64,000 nucleotides of DNA, taken from contig NZ_NEFY01000008.1 in assembly GCF_002258215.1 (NCBI RefSeq), forward strand, positions 62,001 to 126,000, in the 5' to 3' direction. Positions 21,001 to 27,918 of the stretch are shown here, piece by piece; within the stretch, counting starts at the first letter, position 1, and the number at the start of each line of letters is the position of its first letter. The DNA is from Marinobacter vinifirmus (GTDB lineage: Bacteria > Pseudomonadota > Gammaproteobacteria > Pseudomonadales > Oleiphilaceae). The notes beneath the pieces were generated by a model. It did not search any database. It was not told the DNA's origin and saw only the letters and a list, made by a program, of their open reading frames with translations. The position numbers and the translations under genes are program-made.

Positions 21001-21654
21001 AAAGCCGGTGGTCCGCAGTATGTGCGCCGGTTTATCAAAGGCGAGGTGGTTGAAAAGGCGGCCCCTGCCGATGCCAAATCGGTTACGGCCAGCAAGGTGC
21101 AGAAGCTAATCGACCAGCTGGCGAAGGTGGATGCTCCGGTCGCAGAAGGCCGGCAGCAGGCGCTCAAGCCGTACTTTGGTGACCTGCCCGCACCTTTGGA
21201 TGAAGGCTACGAGGAAATGCCGGGGCCGACTGGCGAACAGAACCATCTGTCCTGCCATGCCCGTGGTGTTGTGCTTTGTCTTGGGCCGGATGCGGAATCT
21301 GCGATAGAGCAGGCGGGCACTGCGTTGTCCCAGGGCAACAAGGTGGTTGTGATTGCACCGGGTGTTGAAAAGCTGCTGGCCGACGCCATCAAAGCCGGCC
21401 TGCCGGTAGCCGCCGTAGACGGCCTGCTGGAGCCCGACGCGCTGCTTCAGCTCAACGGTTATGAAGCGGTTACCATCGTGGCTGAAAAGCCGCTGCTGAA
21501 GCAGTACCGCCAGGCCCTGGCCAAGCGCGATGGTGCCTTGCTGCCGATCATCACTGAGCACAAGCTGGACCAGCGCTACGTGATCGAACGCCACCTGTGT
21601 ATCGACACCACCGCCGCCGGCGGCAACGCCAGCCTGATCGCCTCAGCCGAATAA
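18025..21654 (+). CDS. putA: Bifunctional proline dehydrogenase / glutamate semialdehyde dehydrogenase
   Basis: Oxidises proline to glutamate in two steps with substrate channelling, feeding electrons to quinone. In 1209 aa: an N-terminal helical arm and FAD-dependent proline dehydrogenase barrel (to about residue 500, with MVRLVKGAYWDAEIKRAQ), then the aldehyde dehydrogenase (about 570-1020) with Glu785 (VAETGGLNAM) and the nucleophile Cys819 (SAGQRCSALR), then a C-terminal ALDH-like domain. There is no ribbon-helix-helix at the N-terminus, so it is not autoregulatory as in E. coli. The ATG follows AGGAGGTACATCC. It is controlled probably by the divergent Lrp-type gene. Confidence 0.98.
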   Translation: MSLQQSVSPGLQDIRQAIRNNYLADEYEVIHQLIEQAQLSDETRKAISARAADLVRDVRDNAKPTIMEKFLAEYGLTTKEGVALMCLAEALLRVPDNLTIQDLIEDKITSGNWGAHVGKAKSGLINSATLALLMTSNLLKDSERQSVGDTLRKMVKRLGEPVVRTAAGQAMKEMGRQFVLGRTIEEAQDRGKSQEEQGYTYSYDMLGEAARTDADAERYFNAYSDAIDSISKRCEGDVRTNPGISVKLSALLARYEYGQKERVMTELVPRALTLAKKAAAANMGFNIDAEEQDRLDLSLDVIEAILSDEELKGWDGFGVVVQAFAKRASQTLDWLYALSEKLDRRIMVRLVKGAYWDAEIKRAQVMGLDGFPVFTRKACSDVSYLACARQLLGMTDRIYPQFATHNAHSVSAVLELAKDLGRDKFEFQRLHGMGESLHDQVLEDSKVPCRIYAPVGAHKDLLAYLVRRLLENGANSSFVNQIVDTSITPEEIAKDPIDVVMQLGHDISSKAIVPPAKVFGDQRRNSKGWDITDPVTVAKIDAGRNQYKTHQWQGGPVLAVESTSDEVVEVRNPADPDDLVGHITYTSEADISAALDAAQNGFSQWSALPAEHRAEMIRKVGDLYEENVHELFALTTREAGKSLLDAVAEIREAVDFAMYYANEGIRYKDDGQARGVMCCISPWNFPLAIFTGQILANLAAGNAVLAKPAEQTSLLAVRAVELMHQAGIPKAAVQLLPGTGATVGSALTSDARVTGVCFTGSTATAQRINKAMAENMAPDAPLVAETGGLNAMIVDSTALPEQVVRDVLASSFQSAGQRCSALRMLYVQEDIAENLLEMLYGAMEELGIGDPWLLSTDVGPVIDENARKKIADHCDKFEQQGKLLKKMSVPEKGRFVSPAVLKVSGIEEMEEEIFGPVLHVATFAAKDIDKVIDAVNAKGYGLTFGIHSRVDRRIEHISSRIKVGNTYVNRNQIGAIVGSQPFGGEGLSGTGPKAGGPQYVRRFIKGEVVEKAAPADAKSVTASKVQKLIDQLAKVDAPVAEGRQQALKPYFGDLPAPLDEGYEEMPGPTGEQNHLSCHARGVVLCLGPDAESAIEQAGTALSQGNKVVVIAPGVEKLLADAIKAGLPVAAVDGLLEPDALLQLNGYEAVTIVAEKPLLKQYRQALAKRDGALLPIITEHKLDQRYVIERHLCIDTTAAGGNASLIASAE

Positions 21655-21662
21655 GCTGGCGT

Positions 21663-21701
21663 CAACCCCGGGGTCAGACCCGGGGTCAGACCCCGGGGTT
21701 G
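21663..21701. repeat. Palindromic double GGGGTCAGACCCC repeat
   Basis: A 39-bp near-palindrome beginning CAACCCCGGGGTC and ending GACCCCGGGGTTG. It contains GGGGTCAGACCC (21670-21681) and GGGGTCAGACCCC (21682-21694) back to back. It lies 8 bp after the putA stop. A third copy is inside the end of the MFS gene at 23022. These look like a dispersed short repeat; its mobilising enzyme is not in the window. Confidence 0.75.
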
Positions 21702-21730
21702 AAAGGCCTGAGATGACAGGCTTGATCATT

Positions 21731-21765
21731 AAGGCCAGCTTCCGAAAGGGGCTGGCCTTTCTTTA
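21731..21765 (+). terminator. putA terminator
   Basis: AAGGCCAGC/GCTGGCCTT stem with an 11-nt loop and a T-rich tail, 76 bp after putA. Confidence 0.82.
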
Positions 21766-21846
21766 TATGGGTGCGGATTTCACCCCGCTTGCCGGCCGCG
21801 TTAAGATAGTCGCCTAACCATCCGCCAGGCCCAGCAGGACGACCCC

Positions 21847-23043
21847 TTGCCTTCATCCATAAGCCCCGACGCTGCCCGAAACTTTTTTGCAGTCTGCCTC
21901 TCGCTCACCTTCTGCTTTGTGGTGTATTCCATGCTGATTGTGGCGGTGCCGGTTTATGGCTTGCAGTTGGGCGCCTCGCCGCTGGTATTGGGTGCGGTGC
22001 TCAGTACCCAGTATTTGCTGCCATTGTTGCTGGCGATTCCCCTCGGGGGCGTGGTGACTCGCTACGGTGGCCGTGCCACATTGATCGCCGGCGGAGTGTT
22101 GATGGTGGCGGGGCTATTGTCCATGCACTTCTGGTATGGCTTTGGCGGCCTTGTGCTGGGCCAGTTGCTGGTGGGGCTGGCGCACCTGCAAATGGTGCTG
22201 TCCGCCCAGACCATTATTTCCAATCTGGGCACCGGGCCCTCGCTGGAGAAATATTTCGGCTGGTATTCCACCTGGCTGTCCGGCGGGCAGGTGGTGGGCC
22301 CCTTGCTGGCCGGGGCACTGCTGGCAAGCGAAACCGGCCGGGGGGATGTCTTTTTGGTGATGGCGCTGTTTGCGGTGCTGGCAGCCCTGTCTGGATTACT
22401 ACTCACCGGCCAGGCCCGGGAGCGGATGGCGATCACCCGAAAGCAGGCGGGCTTCCGGGCTCAGTGGGCGTTAATGAAGGCTAACCGGGGCGTCCAGCTC
22501 TCTGTGCTGGTTACTGTGCTCGGAATGTTTGCCTTGGGAGTGTACGGCAGCTACCTGCCGGTTTACCTGGAAAGTTTGGCCATGACGCCGGTGGTGATTG
22601 GGGTACTGGTCAGCCTGCGGGCCGGTGTGTCCATGCTGATCCGGCCCTTTATGGCGCGCATGATTGCCATGGCGGGTGGGCGCGAGAATACGGTGTTGCT
22701 GTCTCTGGGAACCCTCGCCGCAGGCATTGGCCTGCTGGGCCTGTTCGAACACATGGTTTTACTGGGGCTGCTGGCGGTGCTGGTGGGCATTGGGTCCGGC
22801 CTCACTCAGCCACTTTCGATGGTTATCCTGGCCGAAAGCGTGGAGCGGGAAAAGCGCTCCGGTGCGCTCGGTATGCGCCTGATGGCCAATCGCGCCATTC
22901 ACTTCCTGGCGCCGCTGATGTTCGGCGCCTTGCTAGAGTTGGGCGGATTTGCCCTGGCTTTCGGGCTGTCCGGCGCACTGATCGCGGTTGCGCTGCTGCA
23001 AATGCGCAAATTGTTCGACACGGGGTCAGACCCCGCCCTGTGA
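21847..23043 (+). CDS. Major facilitator superfamily transporter
   Basis: A 398-aa inner-membrane protein with about 12 hydrophobic helices in two halves and MFS loop signatures (GGVVTRYGGRATLIAGGVLM between TM2 and TM3, about residues 65-84). The start is a TTG at 21847, with AGGA about 10 bp upstream. The last codons are built from a GGGGTCAGACCCC repeat (C-terminus FDTGSDPAL), so the repeat probably inserted at the 3' end and replaced the original tail. Copies of the same repeat flank the gene on both sides. Substrate unknown; drug or sugar efflux is typical of the family. Confidence 0.88.
   Translation: MPSSISPDAARNFFAVCLSLTFCFVVYSMLIVAVPVYGLQLGASPLVLGAVLSTQYLLPLLLAIPLGGVVTRYGGRATLIAGGVLMVAGLLSMHFWYGFGGLVLGQLLVGLAHLQMVLSAQTIISNLGTGPSLEKYFGWYSTWLSGGQVVGPLLAGALLASETGRGDVFLVMALFAVLAALSGLLLTGQARERMAITRKQAGFRAQWALMKANRGVQLSVLVTVLGMFALGVYGSYLPVYLESLAMTPVVIGVLVSLRAGVSMLIRPFMARMIAMAGGRENTVLLSLGTLAAGIGLLGLFEHMVLLGLLAVLVGIGSGLTQPLSMVILAESVEREKRSGALGMRLMANRAIHFLAPLMFGALLELGGFALAFGLSGALIAVALLQMRKLFDTGSDPAL
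23022..23034. repeat. GGGGTCAGACCCC repeat inside the MFS 3' end
   Basis: A perfect copy of the 13-bp element seen twice after putA. Here it is translated as part of the final residues of the MFS protein (GSDP). Confidence 0.75.
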
Positions 23044-23157
23044 TGCCTTGATCAGACAAACTGAATAAGCTTTGCTGAATTCTCCGTTTTCATTCCGGGC
23101 TTGTTGTTCCTATAGTCATCCTTCAACCTGGATGCCCACAAAAAAGGACTGAACAAC

Positions 23158-23721
23158 ATGTCTCTGAAGCTTCAAACTATTATCTGCAGTACCCGCCCGG
23201 GCCGTAAGGGGCCGTCTGTTGCTGAATGGTTCAACAGCCATGCCAATGAGCAGGGCGGTTTTGAAAGTGAGCTGGTGGACCTGGCGGATTTCAATCTCCC
23301 CGTCTTCGACGAGCCCAACCATCCGCGCATGCAGAAATATGAGCATGCCCACACCAAGGCGTGGTCTGAAAGCGTGGCCAGGGCCGACGCCTATGTATTT
23401 GTCATTCCCGAGTACAACTACTGCCCGCCACCTTCATTCGTGAATGCACTGAACTACCTCTACAACGAGTGGAACTACAAGCCGTGCGGCTTTGTAAGCT
23501 ACGGTGGCGTGTCTGGTGGTTTGCGCTCGGCCCAGAACGCCAAGCAGCTGGTAACCACCCTGAAGATGATGCCGATGGTGGAAGGTGTGATGGTGCAGAT
23601 GCCATGGGAGCACATGGACGATGCCGGTAAGTTTCAGCCCGCGCAGCCCCATTCCGAGTCCGCAACGGTGATGCTCGAAGAAATGGCCAAGTGGGCGCAG
23701 GCCCTGAAGGCGATGCGGTGA
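23158..23721 (+). CDS. NADPH-dependent FMN reductase
   Basis: Flavodoxin-like oxidoreductase of 187 aa. The N-terminal phosphate-binding loop is ICSTRPGRKGPSVAEWF (residues about 9-25) and the flavin-ring loop is VIPEYNYCPPPSFVNALNYL, both typical of the NADPH-dependent FMN/azo-reductase family. It reduces FMN or quinone-like compounds in the cytoplasm. The stop overlaps the start of the dioxygenase gene (GTGA), so the two form an operon, perhaps for handling aromatic or quinone compounds. Confidence 0.92.
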   Translation: MSLKLQTIICSTRPGRKGPSVAEWFNSHANEQGGFESELVDLADFNLPVFDEPNHPRMQKYEHAHTKAWSESVARADAYVFVIPEYNYCPPPSFVNALNYLYNEWNYKPCGFVSYGGVSGGLRSAQNAKQLVTTLKMMPMVEGVMVQMPWEHMDDAGKFQPAQPHSESATVMLEEMAKWAQALKAMR

Positions 23722-24536
23722 GCAAGGTGAGCCTGTTTTACCTGTCTCACGGCGGCGGTCCCATGCCGCTGCTGGGGGATCCCGGGCATCGTCAGATGGT
23801 AGAAAGTCTTCAAGCTGCTGCGAAGCGGTTTCCCACACCTTCTGCCATTCTGGTGGTGAGCGCCCATTGGGAGGAAGGAGTGCCCACGCTCACCTCCGGT
23901 GCTAATCCGCCACTGATTTACGACTACTACGGGTTCCCGGAGGAGTCTTACAGTATTGAATACCCCTGCCCGGGGGAGCCGGTGTTGGCGGATAAGGTGC
24001 GGGCAGCCCTGGACCAGGCGGGCATAGACTCGAAGCTGGATGGCGAGCGTGGCTTTGACCACGGCCTGTTCGTGCCCCTGAAGCTGATGTACCCGGAGGC
24101 CGATATTCCCTGCGTGCAGCTGTCGCTGGTGAACTCCCTGGATGCCGGGGCGCACCTGGCGATTGGTCAGGCCTTGGCGGATCTGGACTACGACAATCTG
24201 CTGGTAATCGGCTCAGGCTTCTCATTTCACAACATGCGGGCCTTCTTTGATCGCTCCGATACCGAAGCGGATGCGAAAAACGCGCAGTTTCAGGACTGGC
24301 TGGCGGAGACGTGTGCCGGTGCGGACCTGACTGAAGCCGAGCGTACCGAACGTCTGGCTCGCTGGGATCAAGCGCCCTCTGCGCGCTTCTGTCATCCCAG
24401 GGAAGAGCACTTGTTGCCTCTGCACGTGTGCTACGGCATGGCCGGGCGAGCTTCAGATGACGTGGAACCGGTAACGGTGCTGGGGAAGGGTTCCCGGATG
24501 TTCTACTGGTTTGCGAGCTTGAATAAGTTGTACTGA
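23718..24536 (+). CDS. LigB/DODA-type extradiol ring-cleavage dioxygenase
   Basis: Metal-dependent class III extradiol dioxygenase, 4,5-DOPA dioxygenase-like (YgiD/ZNF-type). Probable metal ligands are in YLSHGGGPMPLL (N-terminal His), VVSAHWEEG, and the later RGFDHGLFVPLKLMYPEADI and HPREEHLLPLHV motifs. The GTG at 23718 overlaps the FMN reductase stop by 4 bp; an in-frame GTG at 23727 is a shorter option. About 272 aa, standard length. The natural substrate is a catechol or aromatic diol not predictable from sequence. Confidence 0.92.
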   Translation: MSKVSLFYLSHGGGPMPLLGDPGHRQMVESLQAAAKRFPTPSAILVVSAHWEEGVPTLTSGANPPLIYDYYGFPEESYSIEYPCPGEPVLADKVRAALDQAGIDSKLDGERGFDHGLFVPLKLMYPEADIPCVQLSLVNSLDAGAHLAIGQALADLDYDNLLVIGSGFSFHNMRAFFDRSDTEADAKNAQFQDWLAETCAGADLTEAERTERLARWDQAPSARFCHPREEHLLPLHVCYGMAGRASDDVEPVTVLGKGSRMFYWFASLNKLY

Positions 24537-24552
24537 AACCTGAGAGCCAGAA

Positions 24553-24590
24553 ACAACAAAGCCCGGACCTTTCGGCCCGGGCTTTGTTGT
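24553..24590. terminator. Long hairpin terminator between dioxygenase gene and att site
   Basis: ACAACAAAGCCCGG pairs with CCGGGCTTTGTTGT around a short GACCTTTCGGC centre (one A-C mismatch within). It ends the dioxygenase operon and touches the left att repeat. It is likely bidirectional, since the ancestral tRNA-Pro gene read towards it. Confidence 0.8.
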
Positions 24591-24591
24591 A

Positions 24592-24646
24592 GGGAATTCT
24601 GGTCGGGACGGTAGGATTTGAACCTACGACCCCCTGCACCCCATGC
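24592..24646. repeat. Left attachment repeat (tRNA-Pro 3' remnant)
   Basis: Fifty-five bases identical to 37701-37755. Bases 24600-24646 are the 3' 47 nt of tRNA-Pro(GGG) including CCA, on the minus strand. The sequence diverges right after CCATGC, where the 5' half of the tRNA is missing. This is the displaced original 3' end left by site-specific integration; it cannot make a tRNA. Confidence 0.93.
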
Positions 24647-24776
24647 GGTTAAAAAGTAGATTTCGCTAGACATTAAAAGACCACCAAAGACTCATAAAAA
24701 TATAGATTAAATAATGAGTTATGGGTATTATTCGTCCATAGTTGTCCATTAAGAGACACTGAGAGCCAGCCGATCC

Positions 24777-24793
24777 GGTGGGGCAAAAATGGG
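24777..24793 (+). promoter_or_regulatory. Possible integrase arm-type site, left end
   Basis: GGTGGGGCAAAAATGGG lies 131 bp inside the left att repeat. Fifteen of its bases recur exactly at 37624-37638 near the right end, in the same orientation. Paired repeats inside both ends fit arm-type binding sites of a tyrosine integrase. Confidence 0.45.
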
Positions 24794-24826
24794 CTTTGGT
24801 GAATATGACCGTGGGGTGGATAGATA

Positions 24827-26239
24827 ATGGCCAAGCTGACTGTCCGGCAGTTGGAGTCCCTGACTGAGGCTGATGATGGAAAGACACTGCGCGAGGACGG
24901 AGGGATCGTCGGGAAGGTTCGCGCGGGAGTTCGCGGCATCACGGTGTTGTTCCGGTACGAGTTCAAACTTGATGGCCGAAAGCATGACCATCGGCTAGGT
25001 TCCTGGCCGAAGAAATCCCTGGCTGAGTTGCGGGCTGAGCGCGATGTAGCCAAGACGAAGGTTGCCAAAGGCATTGACCCTACCAAGGCAAACAAAGCCG
25101 CAAAGATCGAGGTCCAGGCTGCCATAGCCGCAACCATCGCCGAAGCTGAGCGCCAGACTACCGACAACCTGACTGTCGCGGATCTCTTCGCAGAATGGTT
25201 GAAGGATGGTGTTGCCCGGCAGGATGGCAACGCCGAATTGACGCGCACCTTCAACAAAGACGTGCTGCCAAAGATCGGTAAGAAAAAGATCCGGGAACTC
25301 TCCGAGAGAGACCTTCTCTCCGTCTTGCGCTCAGTCCGGGAGCGCGGCCTGAATCGAACTGTAGTGATTCTGAACAATGATATGGGCCAGATGTTGCGCT
25401 GGGGAGAGAAACGGAAGCCGTGGCGAGGTCTCATGGTTGATGGTAACCCGGCTGATCTGGTGGATGTTGAGAAGCTGCTGGATGCGGACTACCACGAGGA
25501 ACGTGATCGAATCTTAACCGCTGAAGAGATTCGGGAGCTCCGGGATATCTTCGCCAGGCTCGAGTCCGATTATTCAGACTTGCCAGCGGGGGAGAAGTAT
25601 TCCGGCATACGCCCGGTTACCACTAGAGTTCAATGTGCCGTATGGCTGTGCTTGAGCACTCTCTGCCGGATTGGAGAGCTCCTGAAAGCCGAGTGGAAGC
25701 ATGTTGACCTGGATGCCGGTACTTGGTTTATCCCTGCTGAGAACACCAAAGGCAAGCGCGGAAAGCGCCAAGATCACCACGTCTTTCTATCCCCCTTTGC
25801 CCTGTCCCAGTTCAAGCGGCTCCATGCTGAAACCGGGGACACCCCGTTTTGTTTCCCGTCGAAGTCCAAAACCAGCCATGTATGCGTCAAAACGGTCAGT
25901 AAGCAGATCGGCGACCGTCAATGCCGGTTCAAGAATCGCAAAAAGCCACTGCCTGGGCGCCAGCATAACGACACGCTGGTACTAGCTGGCGGAGCCAATG
26001 GAGAGTGGACACCACACGATCTACGCCGCACCGGTGCCACGATGATGCAAAGCCTAGGTATCGCCCTGGATATTATTGATCGTTGCCAGAATCACGTGAT
26101 GAAGGGCAAGGTGCGTCGTCATTACCTTCACCATGATTATGCCCAAGAGAAGGCTGAGGCGTGGAGGCTGCTGGGTGATCGGATTGAGCAAATATTGAGC
26201 GCTGACAACGTGATACACGGACAATTCAAACGCGCGTAA
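24827..26239 (+). CDS. P4-type tyrosine integrase
   Basis: Site-specific recombinase that inserts and excises the element at tRNA-Pro. 470 aa: an N-terminal DUF4102-like arm-binding domain (RYEFKLDGRKHDHRLGSWPK, about 43-62), a core-binding domain (about 115-200) and a catalytic domain with Arg281 (LCRIGELLKAEW), His397-x-x-Arg400 (HDLRRTGAT), His423 and a nucleophile in RRHYLHHDY (Tyr433 likely). All catalytic residues are present, so it should be active. It lies 180 bp inside the left att and reads inward. IHF, encoded at 13091, is a usual cofactor for such enzymes. Confidence 0.96.
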   Translation: MAKLTVRQLESLTEADDGKTLREDGGIVGKVRAGVRGITVLFRYEFKLDGRKHDHRLGSWPKKSLAELRAERDVAKTKVAKGIDPTKANKAAKIEVQAAIAATIAEAERQTTDNLTVADLFAEWLKDGVARQDGNAELTRTFNKDVLPKIGKKKIRELSERDLLSVLRSVRERGLNRTVVILNNDMGQMLRWGEKRKPWRGLMVDGNPADLVDVEKLLDADYHEERDRILTAEEIRELRDIFARLESDYSDLPAGEKYSGIRPVTTRVQCAVWLCLSTLCRIGELLKAEWKHVDLDAGTWFIPAENTKGKRGKRQDHHVFLSPFALSQFKRLHAETGDTPFCFPSKSKTSHVCVKTVSKQIGDRQCRFKNRKKPLPGRQHNDTLVLAGGANGEWTPHDLRRTGATMMQSLGIALDIIDRCQNHVMKGKVRRHYLHHDYAQEKAEAWRLLGDRIEQILSADNVIHGQFKRA

Positions 26240-26284
26240 CGGCTACTGGCGAAGTCTCCACACATCATCGAAGAGTTCAACTTA

Positions 26285-27115
26285 ATGGCGCATTATCAGA
26301 AGAACCGTGATTTGCCAGGCTGGTTCAAGCTGGAAAATTACAATGGAACCGAAGCCTTCAAGGCTGCTGAGTGGTTAGCGTGTATTCGTATAAGAAAGAA
26401 CATCATGGATGTCCTCTCAACACATAAATTTGAGGGGCTCTCATTACACGATGAAACAATGTGGGAGTTGAGTGACACCTATGACTTAGTTCCAGAGATG
26501 CCCGAAGAGCTATCTGCGCTCAGGCAAGCACCATTGGATCTGGAAGCCTGTAAAAGCTGGGCCTCGTTTGCCGCAGATTACAACCGTCGGTCATCCGAAG
26601 TTCCTGTTAGAGAAATGCTCTTTTCAGACTTGGCAAACCAGTGGGCAGCTGACCGTTTGCAAGCAGACAGTGATGGCATCTCTTGCGAGCGTTGGCACGA
26701 ACTGGAACAGTGGCCGACGATTTCGGGCGAAGTTAAGCAATCCACTCTTGGTGCTGGCAGGGATGACCACGTTTCACTTGTGGTTGATATGAAGGCTTCA
26801 AATGCCGTTTTGCTGGATGCCTTTAAGGCTTGGCTAAAGGAGTGGCGGAAGCAAGAACACAATAGACAGCGAACTCCACTCTATTCGCGCTGGGCACGCT
26901 ATAGAGTCCTGGAATACTTGGATCTTTGGATCTGGTGTGTCGAAAGCGGCGTCATAAAGTCCTCTGAAGAAATGTTCGAGGCAGTTGGATACAAAAAGAG
27001 CTTTGAGAACTTTGAGAAAACCGTTGAGCCAATGATCAAAGCTCTAGTGAAAGATCTCGGCCATCTTGAGGCTGTAGCAGCAAAGGAAGTCAGTCAGGTG
27101 GCGCGTAACACATAG
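26285..27115 (+). CDS. Unknown protein following the integrase (possibly DUF6387-like)
   Basis: A 276-aa soluble protein beginning MAHYQKNRDLPGWFKLENYN. The PGWF-LENY opening and the later WARYRVLEYLDLWIWC segment recall DUF6387-type proteins often seen beside P4-type integrases, but I cannot confirm this without a search. It is rich in Trp and charged residues, mostly helical in appearance, with no signal peptide and no membrane segment. It sits 45 bp after the integrase on the same strand, so it may be co-expressed and act in excision or element maintenance. Function not known. Confidence 0.75.
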   Translation: MAHYQKNRDLPGWFKLENYNGTEAFKAAEWLACIRIRKNIMDVLSTHKFEGLSLHDETMWELSDTYDLVPEMPEELSALRQAPLDLEACKSWASFAADYNRRSSEVPVREMLFSDLANQWAADRLQADSDGISCERWHELEQWPTISGEVKQSTLGAGRDDHVSLVVDMKASNAVLLDAFKAWLKEWRKQEHNRQRTPLYSRWARYRVLEYLDLWIWCVESGVIKSSEEMFEAVGYKKSFENFEKTVEPMIKALVKDLGHLEAVAAKEVSQVARNT

Positions 27116-27235
27116 TCAACGGTCATTCAAGGTAAACTTTTTAGCCGAAATACTTGGTCTTCTTCGCCGAAAACTGATCTAGATAATAGATAACCGAATC
27201 CACAAAGCGCCAGAAAGCGCATAGGAGATTTGGTT

Positions 27236-27436
27236 ATGTCTACCATCGCAAAGCCCCGCCGCATCATGCGCCTACCTGAAGTCAAAGCCGCCACTGGTTT
27301 TGGTCGGGCGCATATCTACAACCTGATGAAAGAAGGCAGATTCCCCAAAGCCCGTAAGATCGGTGCCCGTGCCGTTGGCTGGGACAGTCAGCAGGTAGAA
27401 AGCTGGGTAGCCGCTCAGCTGGATGGGGAGGCCTGA
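27236..27436 (+). CDS. AlpA-family excisionase/regulator
   Basis: A 66-aa winged-helix protein, IMRLPEVKAATGFGRAHIYN (about 11-30) then LMKEGRFPKARKIGARAVGW. This is the AlpA/phage-excisionase pattern, which activates integrase genes or directs excision in P4-like elements. The ATG at 27236 was preferred over a TTG 6 bp upstream because of AGGAG at 27223. A CGAAA-containing motif occurs twice in the upstream region (AGCCGAAATAC near 27142 and CGCCGAAAACT near 27165), possible operators. It opens the element's rightward replication operon. Confidence 0.92.
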   Translation: MSTIAKPRRIMRLPEVKAATGFGRAHIYNLMKEGRFPKARKIGARAVGWDSQQVESWVAAQLDGEA

Positions 27437-27437
27437 T

Positions 27438-27794
27438 ATGAAAATGGCGACCCATTCCGAAGAACAAAGCCGCCTTCGTAAGGCCAATATCAACGCAAGG
27501 CCGCTTAGCAAGATTGCCCGGATATTGTCCGTATTTCTGACCGGTGCCAGCTTCAACCGGTTTGAAGCCGAGCGCATTGGCGATCACTGCTTGCACAGCA
27601 CCATTTCAGATCTCACGAATCGACACGGTCTGAATTTCAAGCGCCAGAATGAGCGAGTTCCAAATCATTGGGGCAAGCCTTGTACCGTGGTTCGCTACAG
27701 CCTCCCGGAATCCGAGCGCCAGAAGGCCCTGGCAGTGATGAAGTGGCTCACCCGCAAAAGCGATATCAACGACGGGGAAGAAGGCAATGAATAA
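27438..27794 (+). CDS. Small element protein, winged-helix-like, unknown
   Basis: A 118-aa basic protein starting MKMATHSEEQSRLRKANINA. The middle segment ILSVFLTGASFNRFEAERIG followed by HCLHSTISDLTNRHGL looks like the small helix-turn-helix found in phage and island proteins of about this size. The ATG at 27438 follows the AlpA stop by 1 bp with GGGGAGG upstream, so translation is coupled. Its end overlaps the next small gene by 8 bp. Probably a regulator of element replication, but this is inference. Confidence 0.75.
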   Translation: MKMATHSEEQSRLRKANINARPLSKIARILSVFLTGASFNRFEAERIGDHCLHSTISDLTNRHGLNFKRQNERVPNHWGKPCTVVRYSLPESERQKALAVMKWLTRKSDINDGEEGNE

Positions 27795-27918
27795 GAAACC
27801 TTCAACCCGAAATCTGCTTATCAAAGCTGCTGTCTGGCTCCAAAGCCGGCCCGCAATTATGGATTTTTTGGTAGTCGTGGCTGCCGTTGCCTTGATTCTG
27901 GTGGGAGGCTACCTATGA
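27787..27918 (+). CDS. 43-aa single-pass membrane protein
   Basis: Short ORF, MNKKPSTRNLLIKAAVWLQS then RPAIMDFLVVVAAVALILVGGYL, with one clear hydrophobic helix (about 24-42). It overlaps the preceding gene by 8 bp and the primase gene by 4 bp (ATGA), exactly filling the gap in a tightly packed operon, which supports it being translated. Function unknown. Confidence 0.6.
   Translation: MNKKPSTRNLLIKAAVWLQSRPAIMDFLVVVAAVALILVGGYL

Noticed and set aside
24600..24646. Second tRNA-Pro gene
   Set aside because: Only the 3' 47 nt remain; no 5' acceptor strand or D arm. It is an att remnant.
23902..25434. Long minus-strand frames around the left att site
   Set aside because: They run through the tRNA remnant and antisense to the dioxygenase and integrase genes. 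Their N-terminal VVGSNPTVPTR-like sequence is the known translation artefact of tRNA 3' ends.
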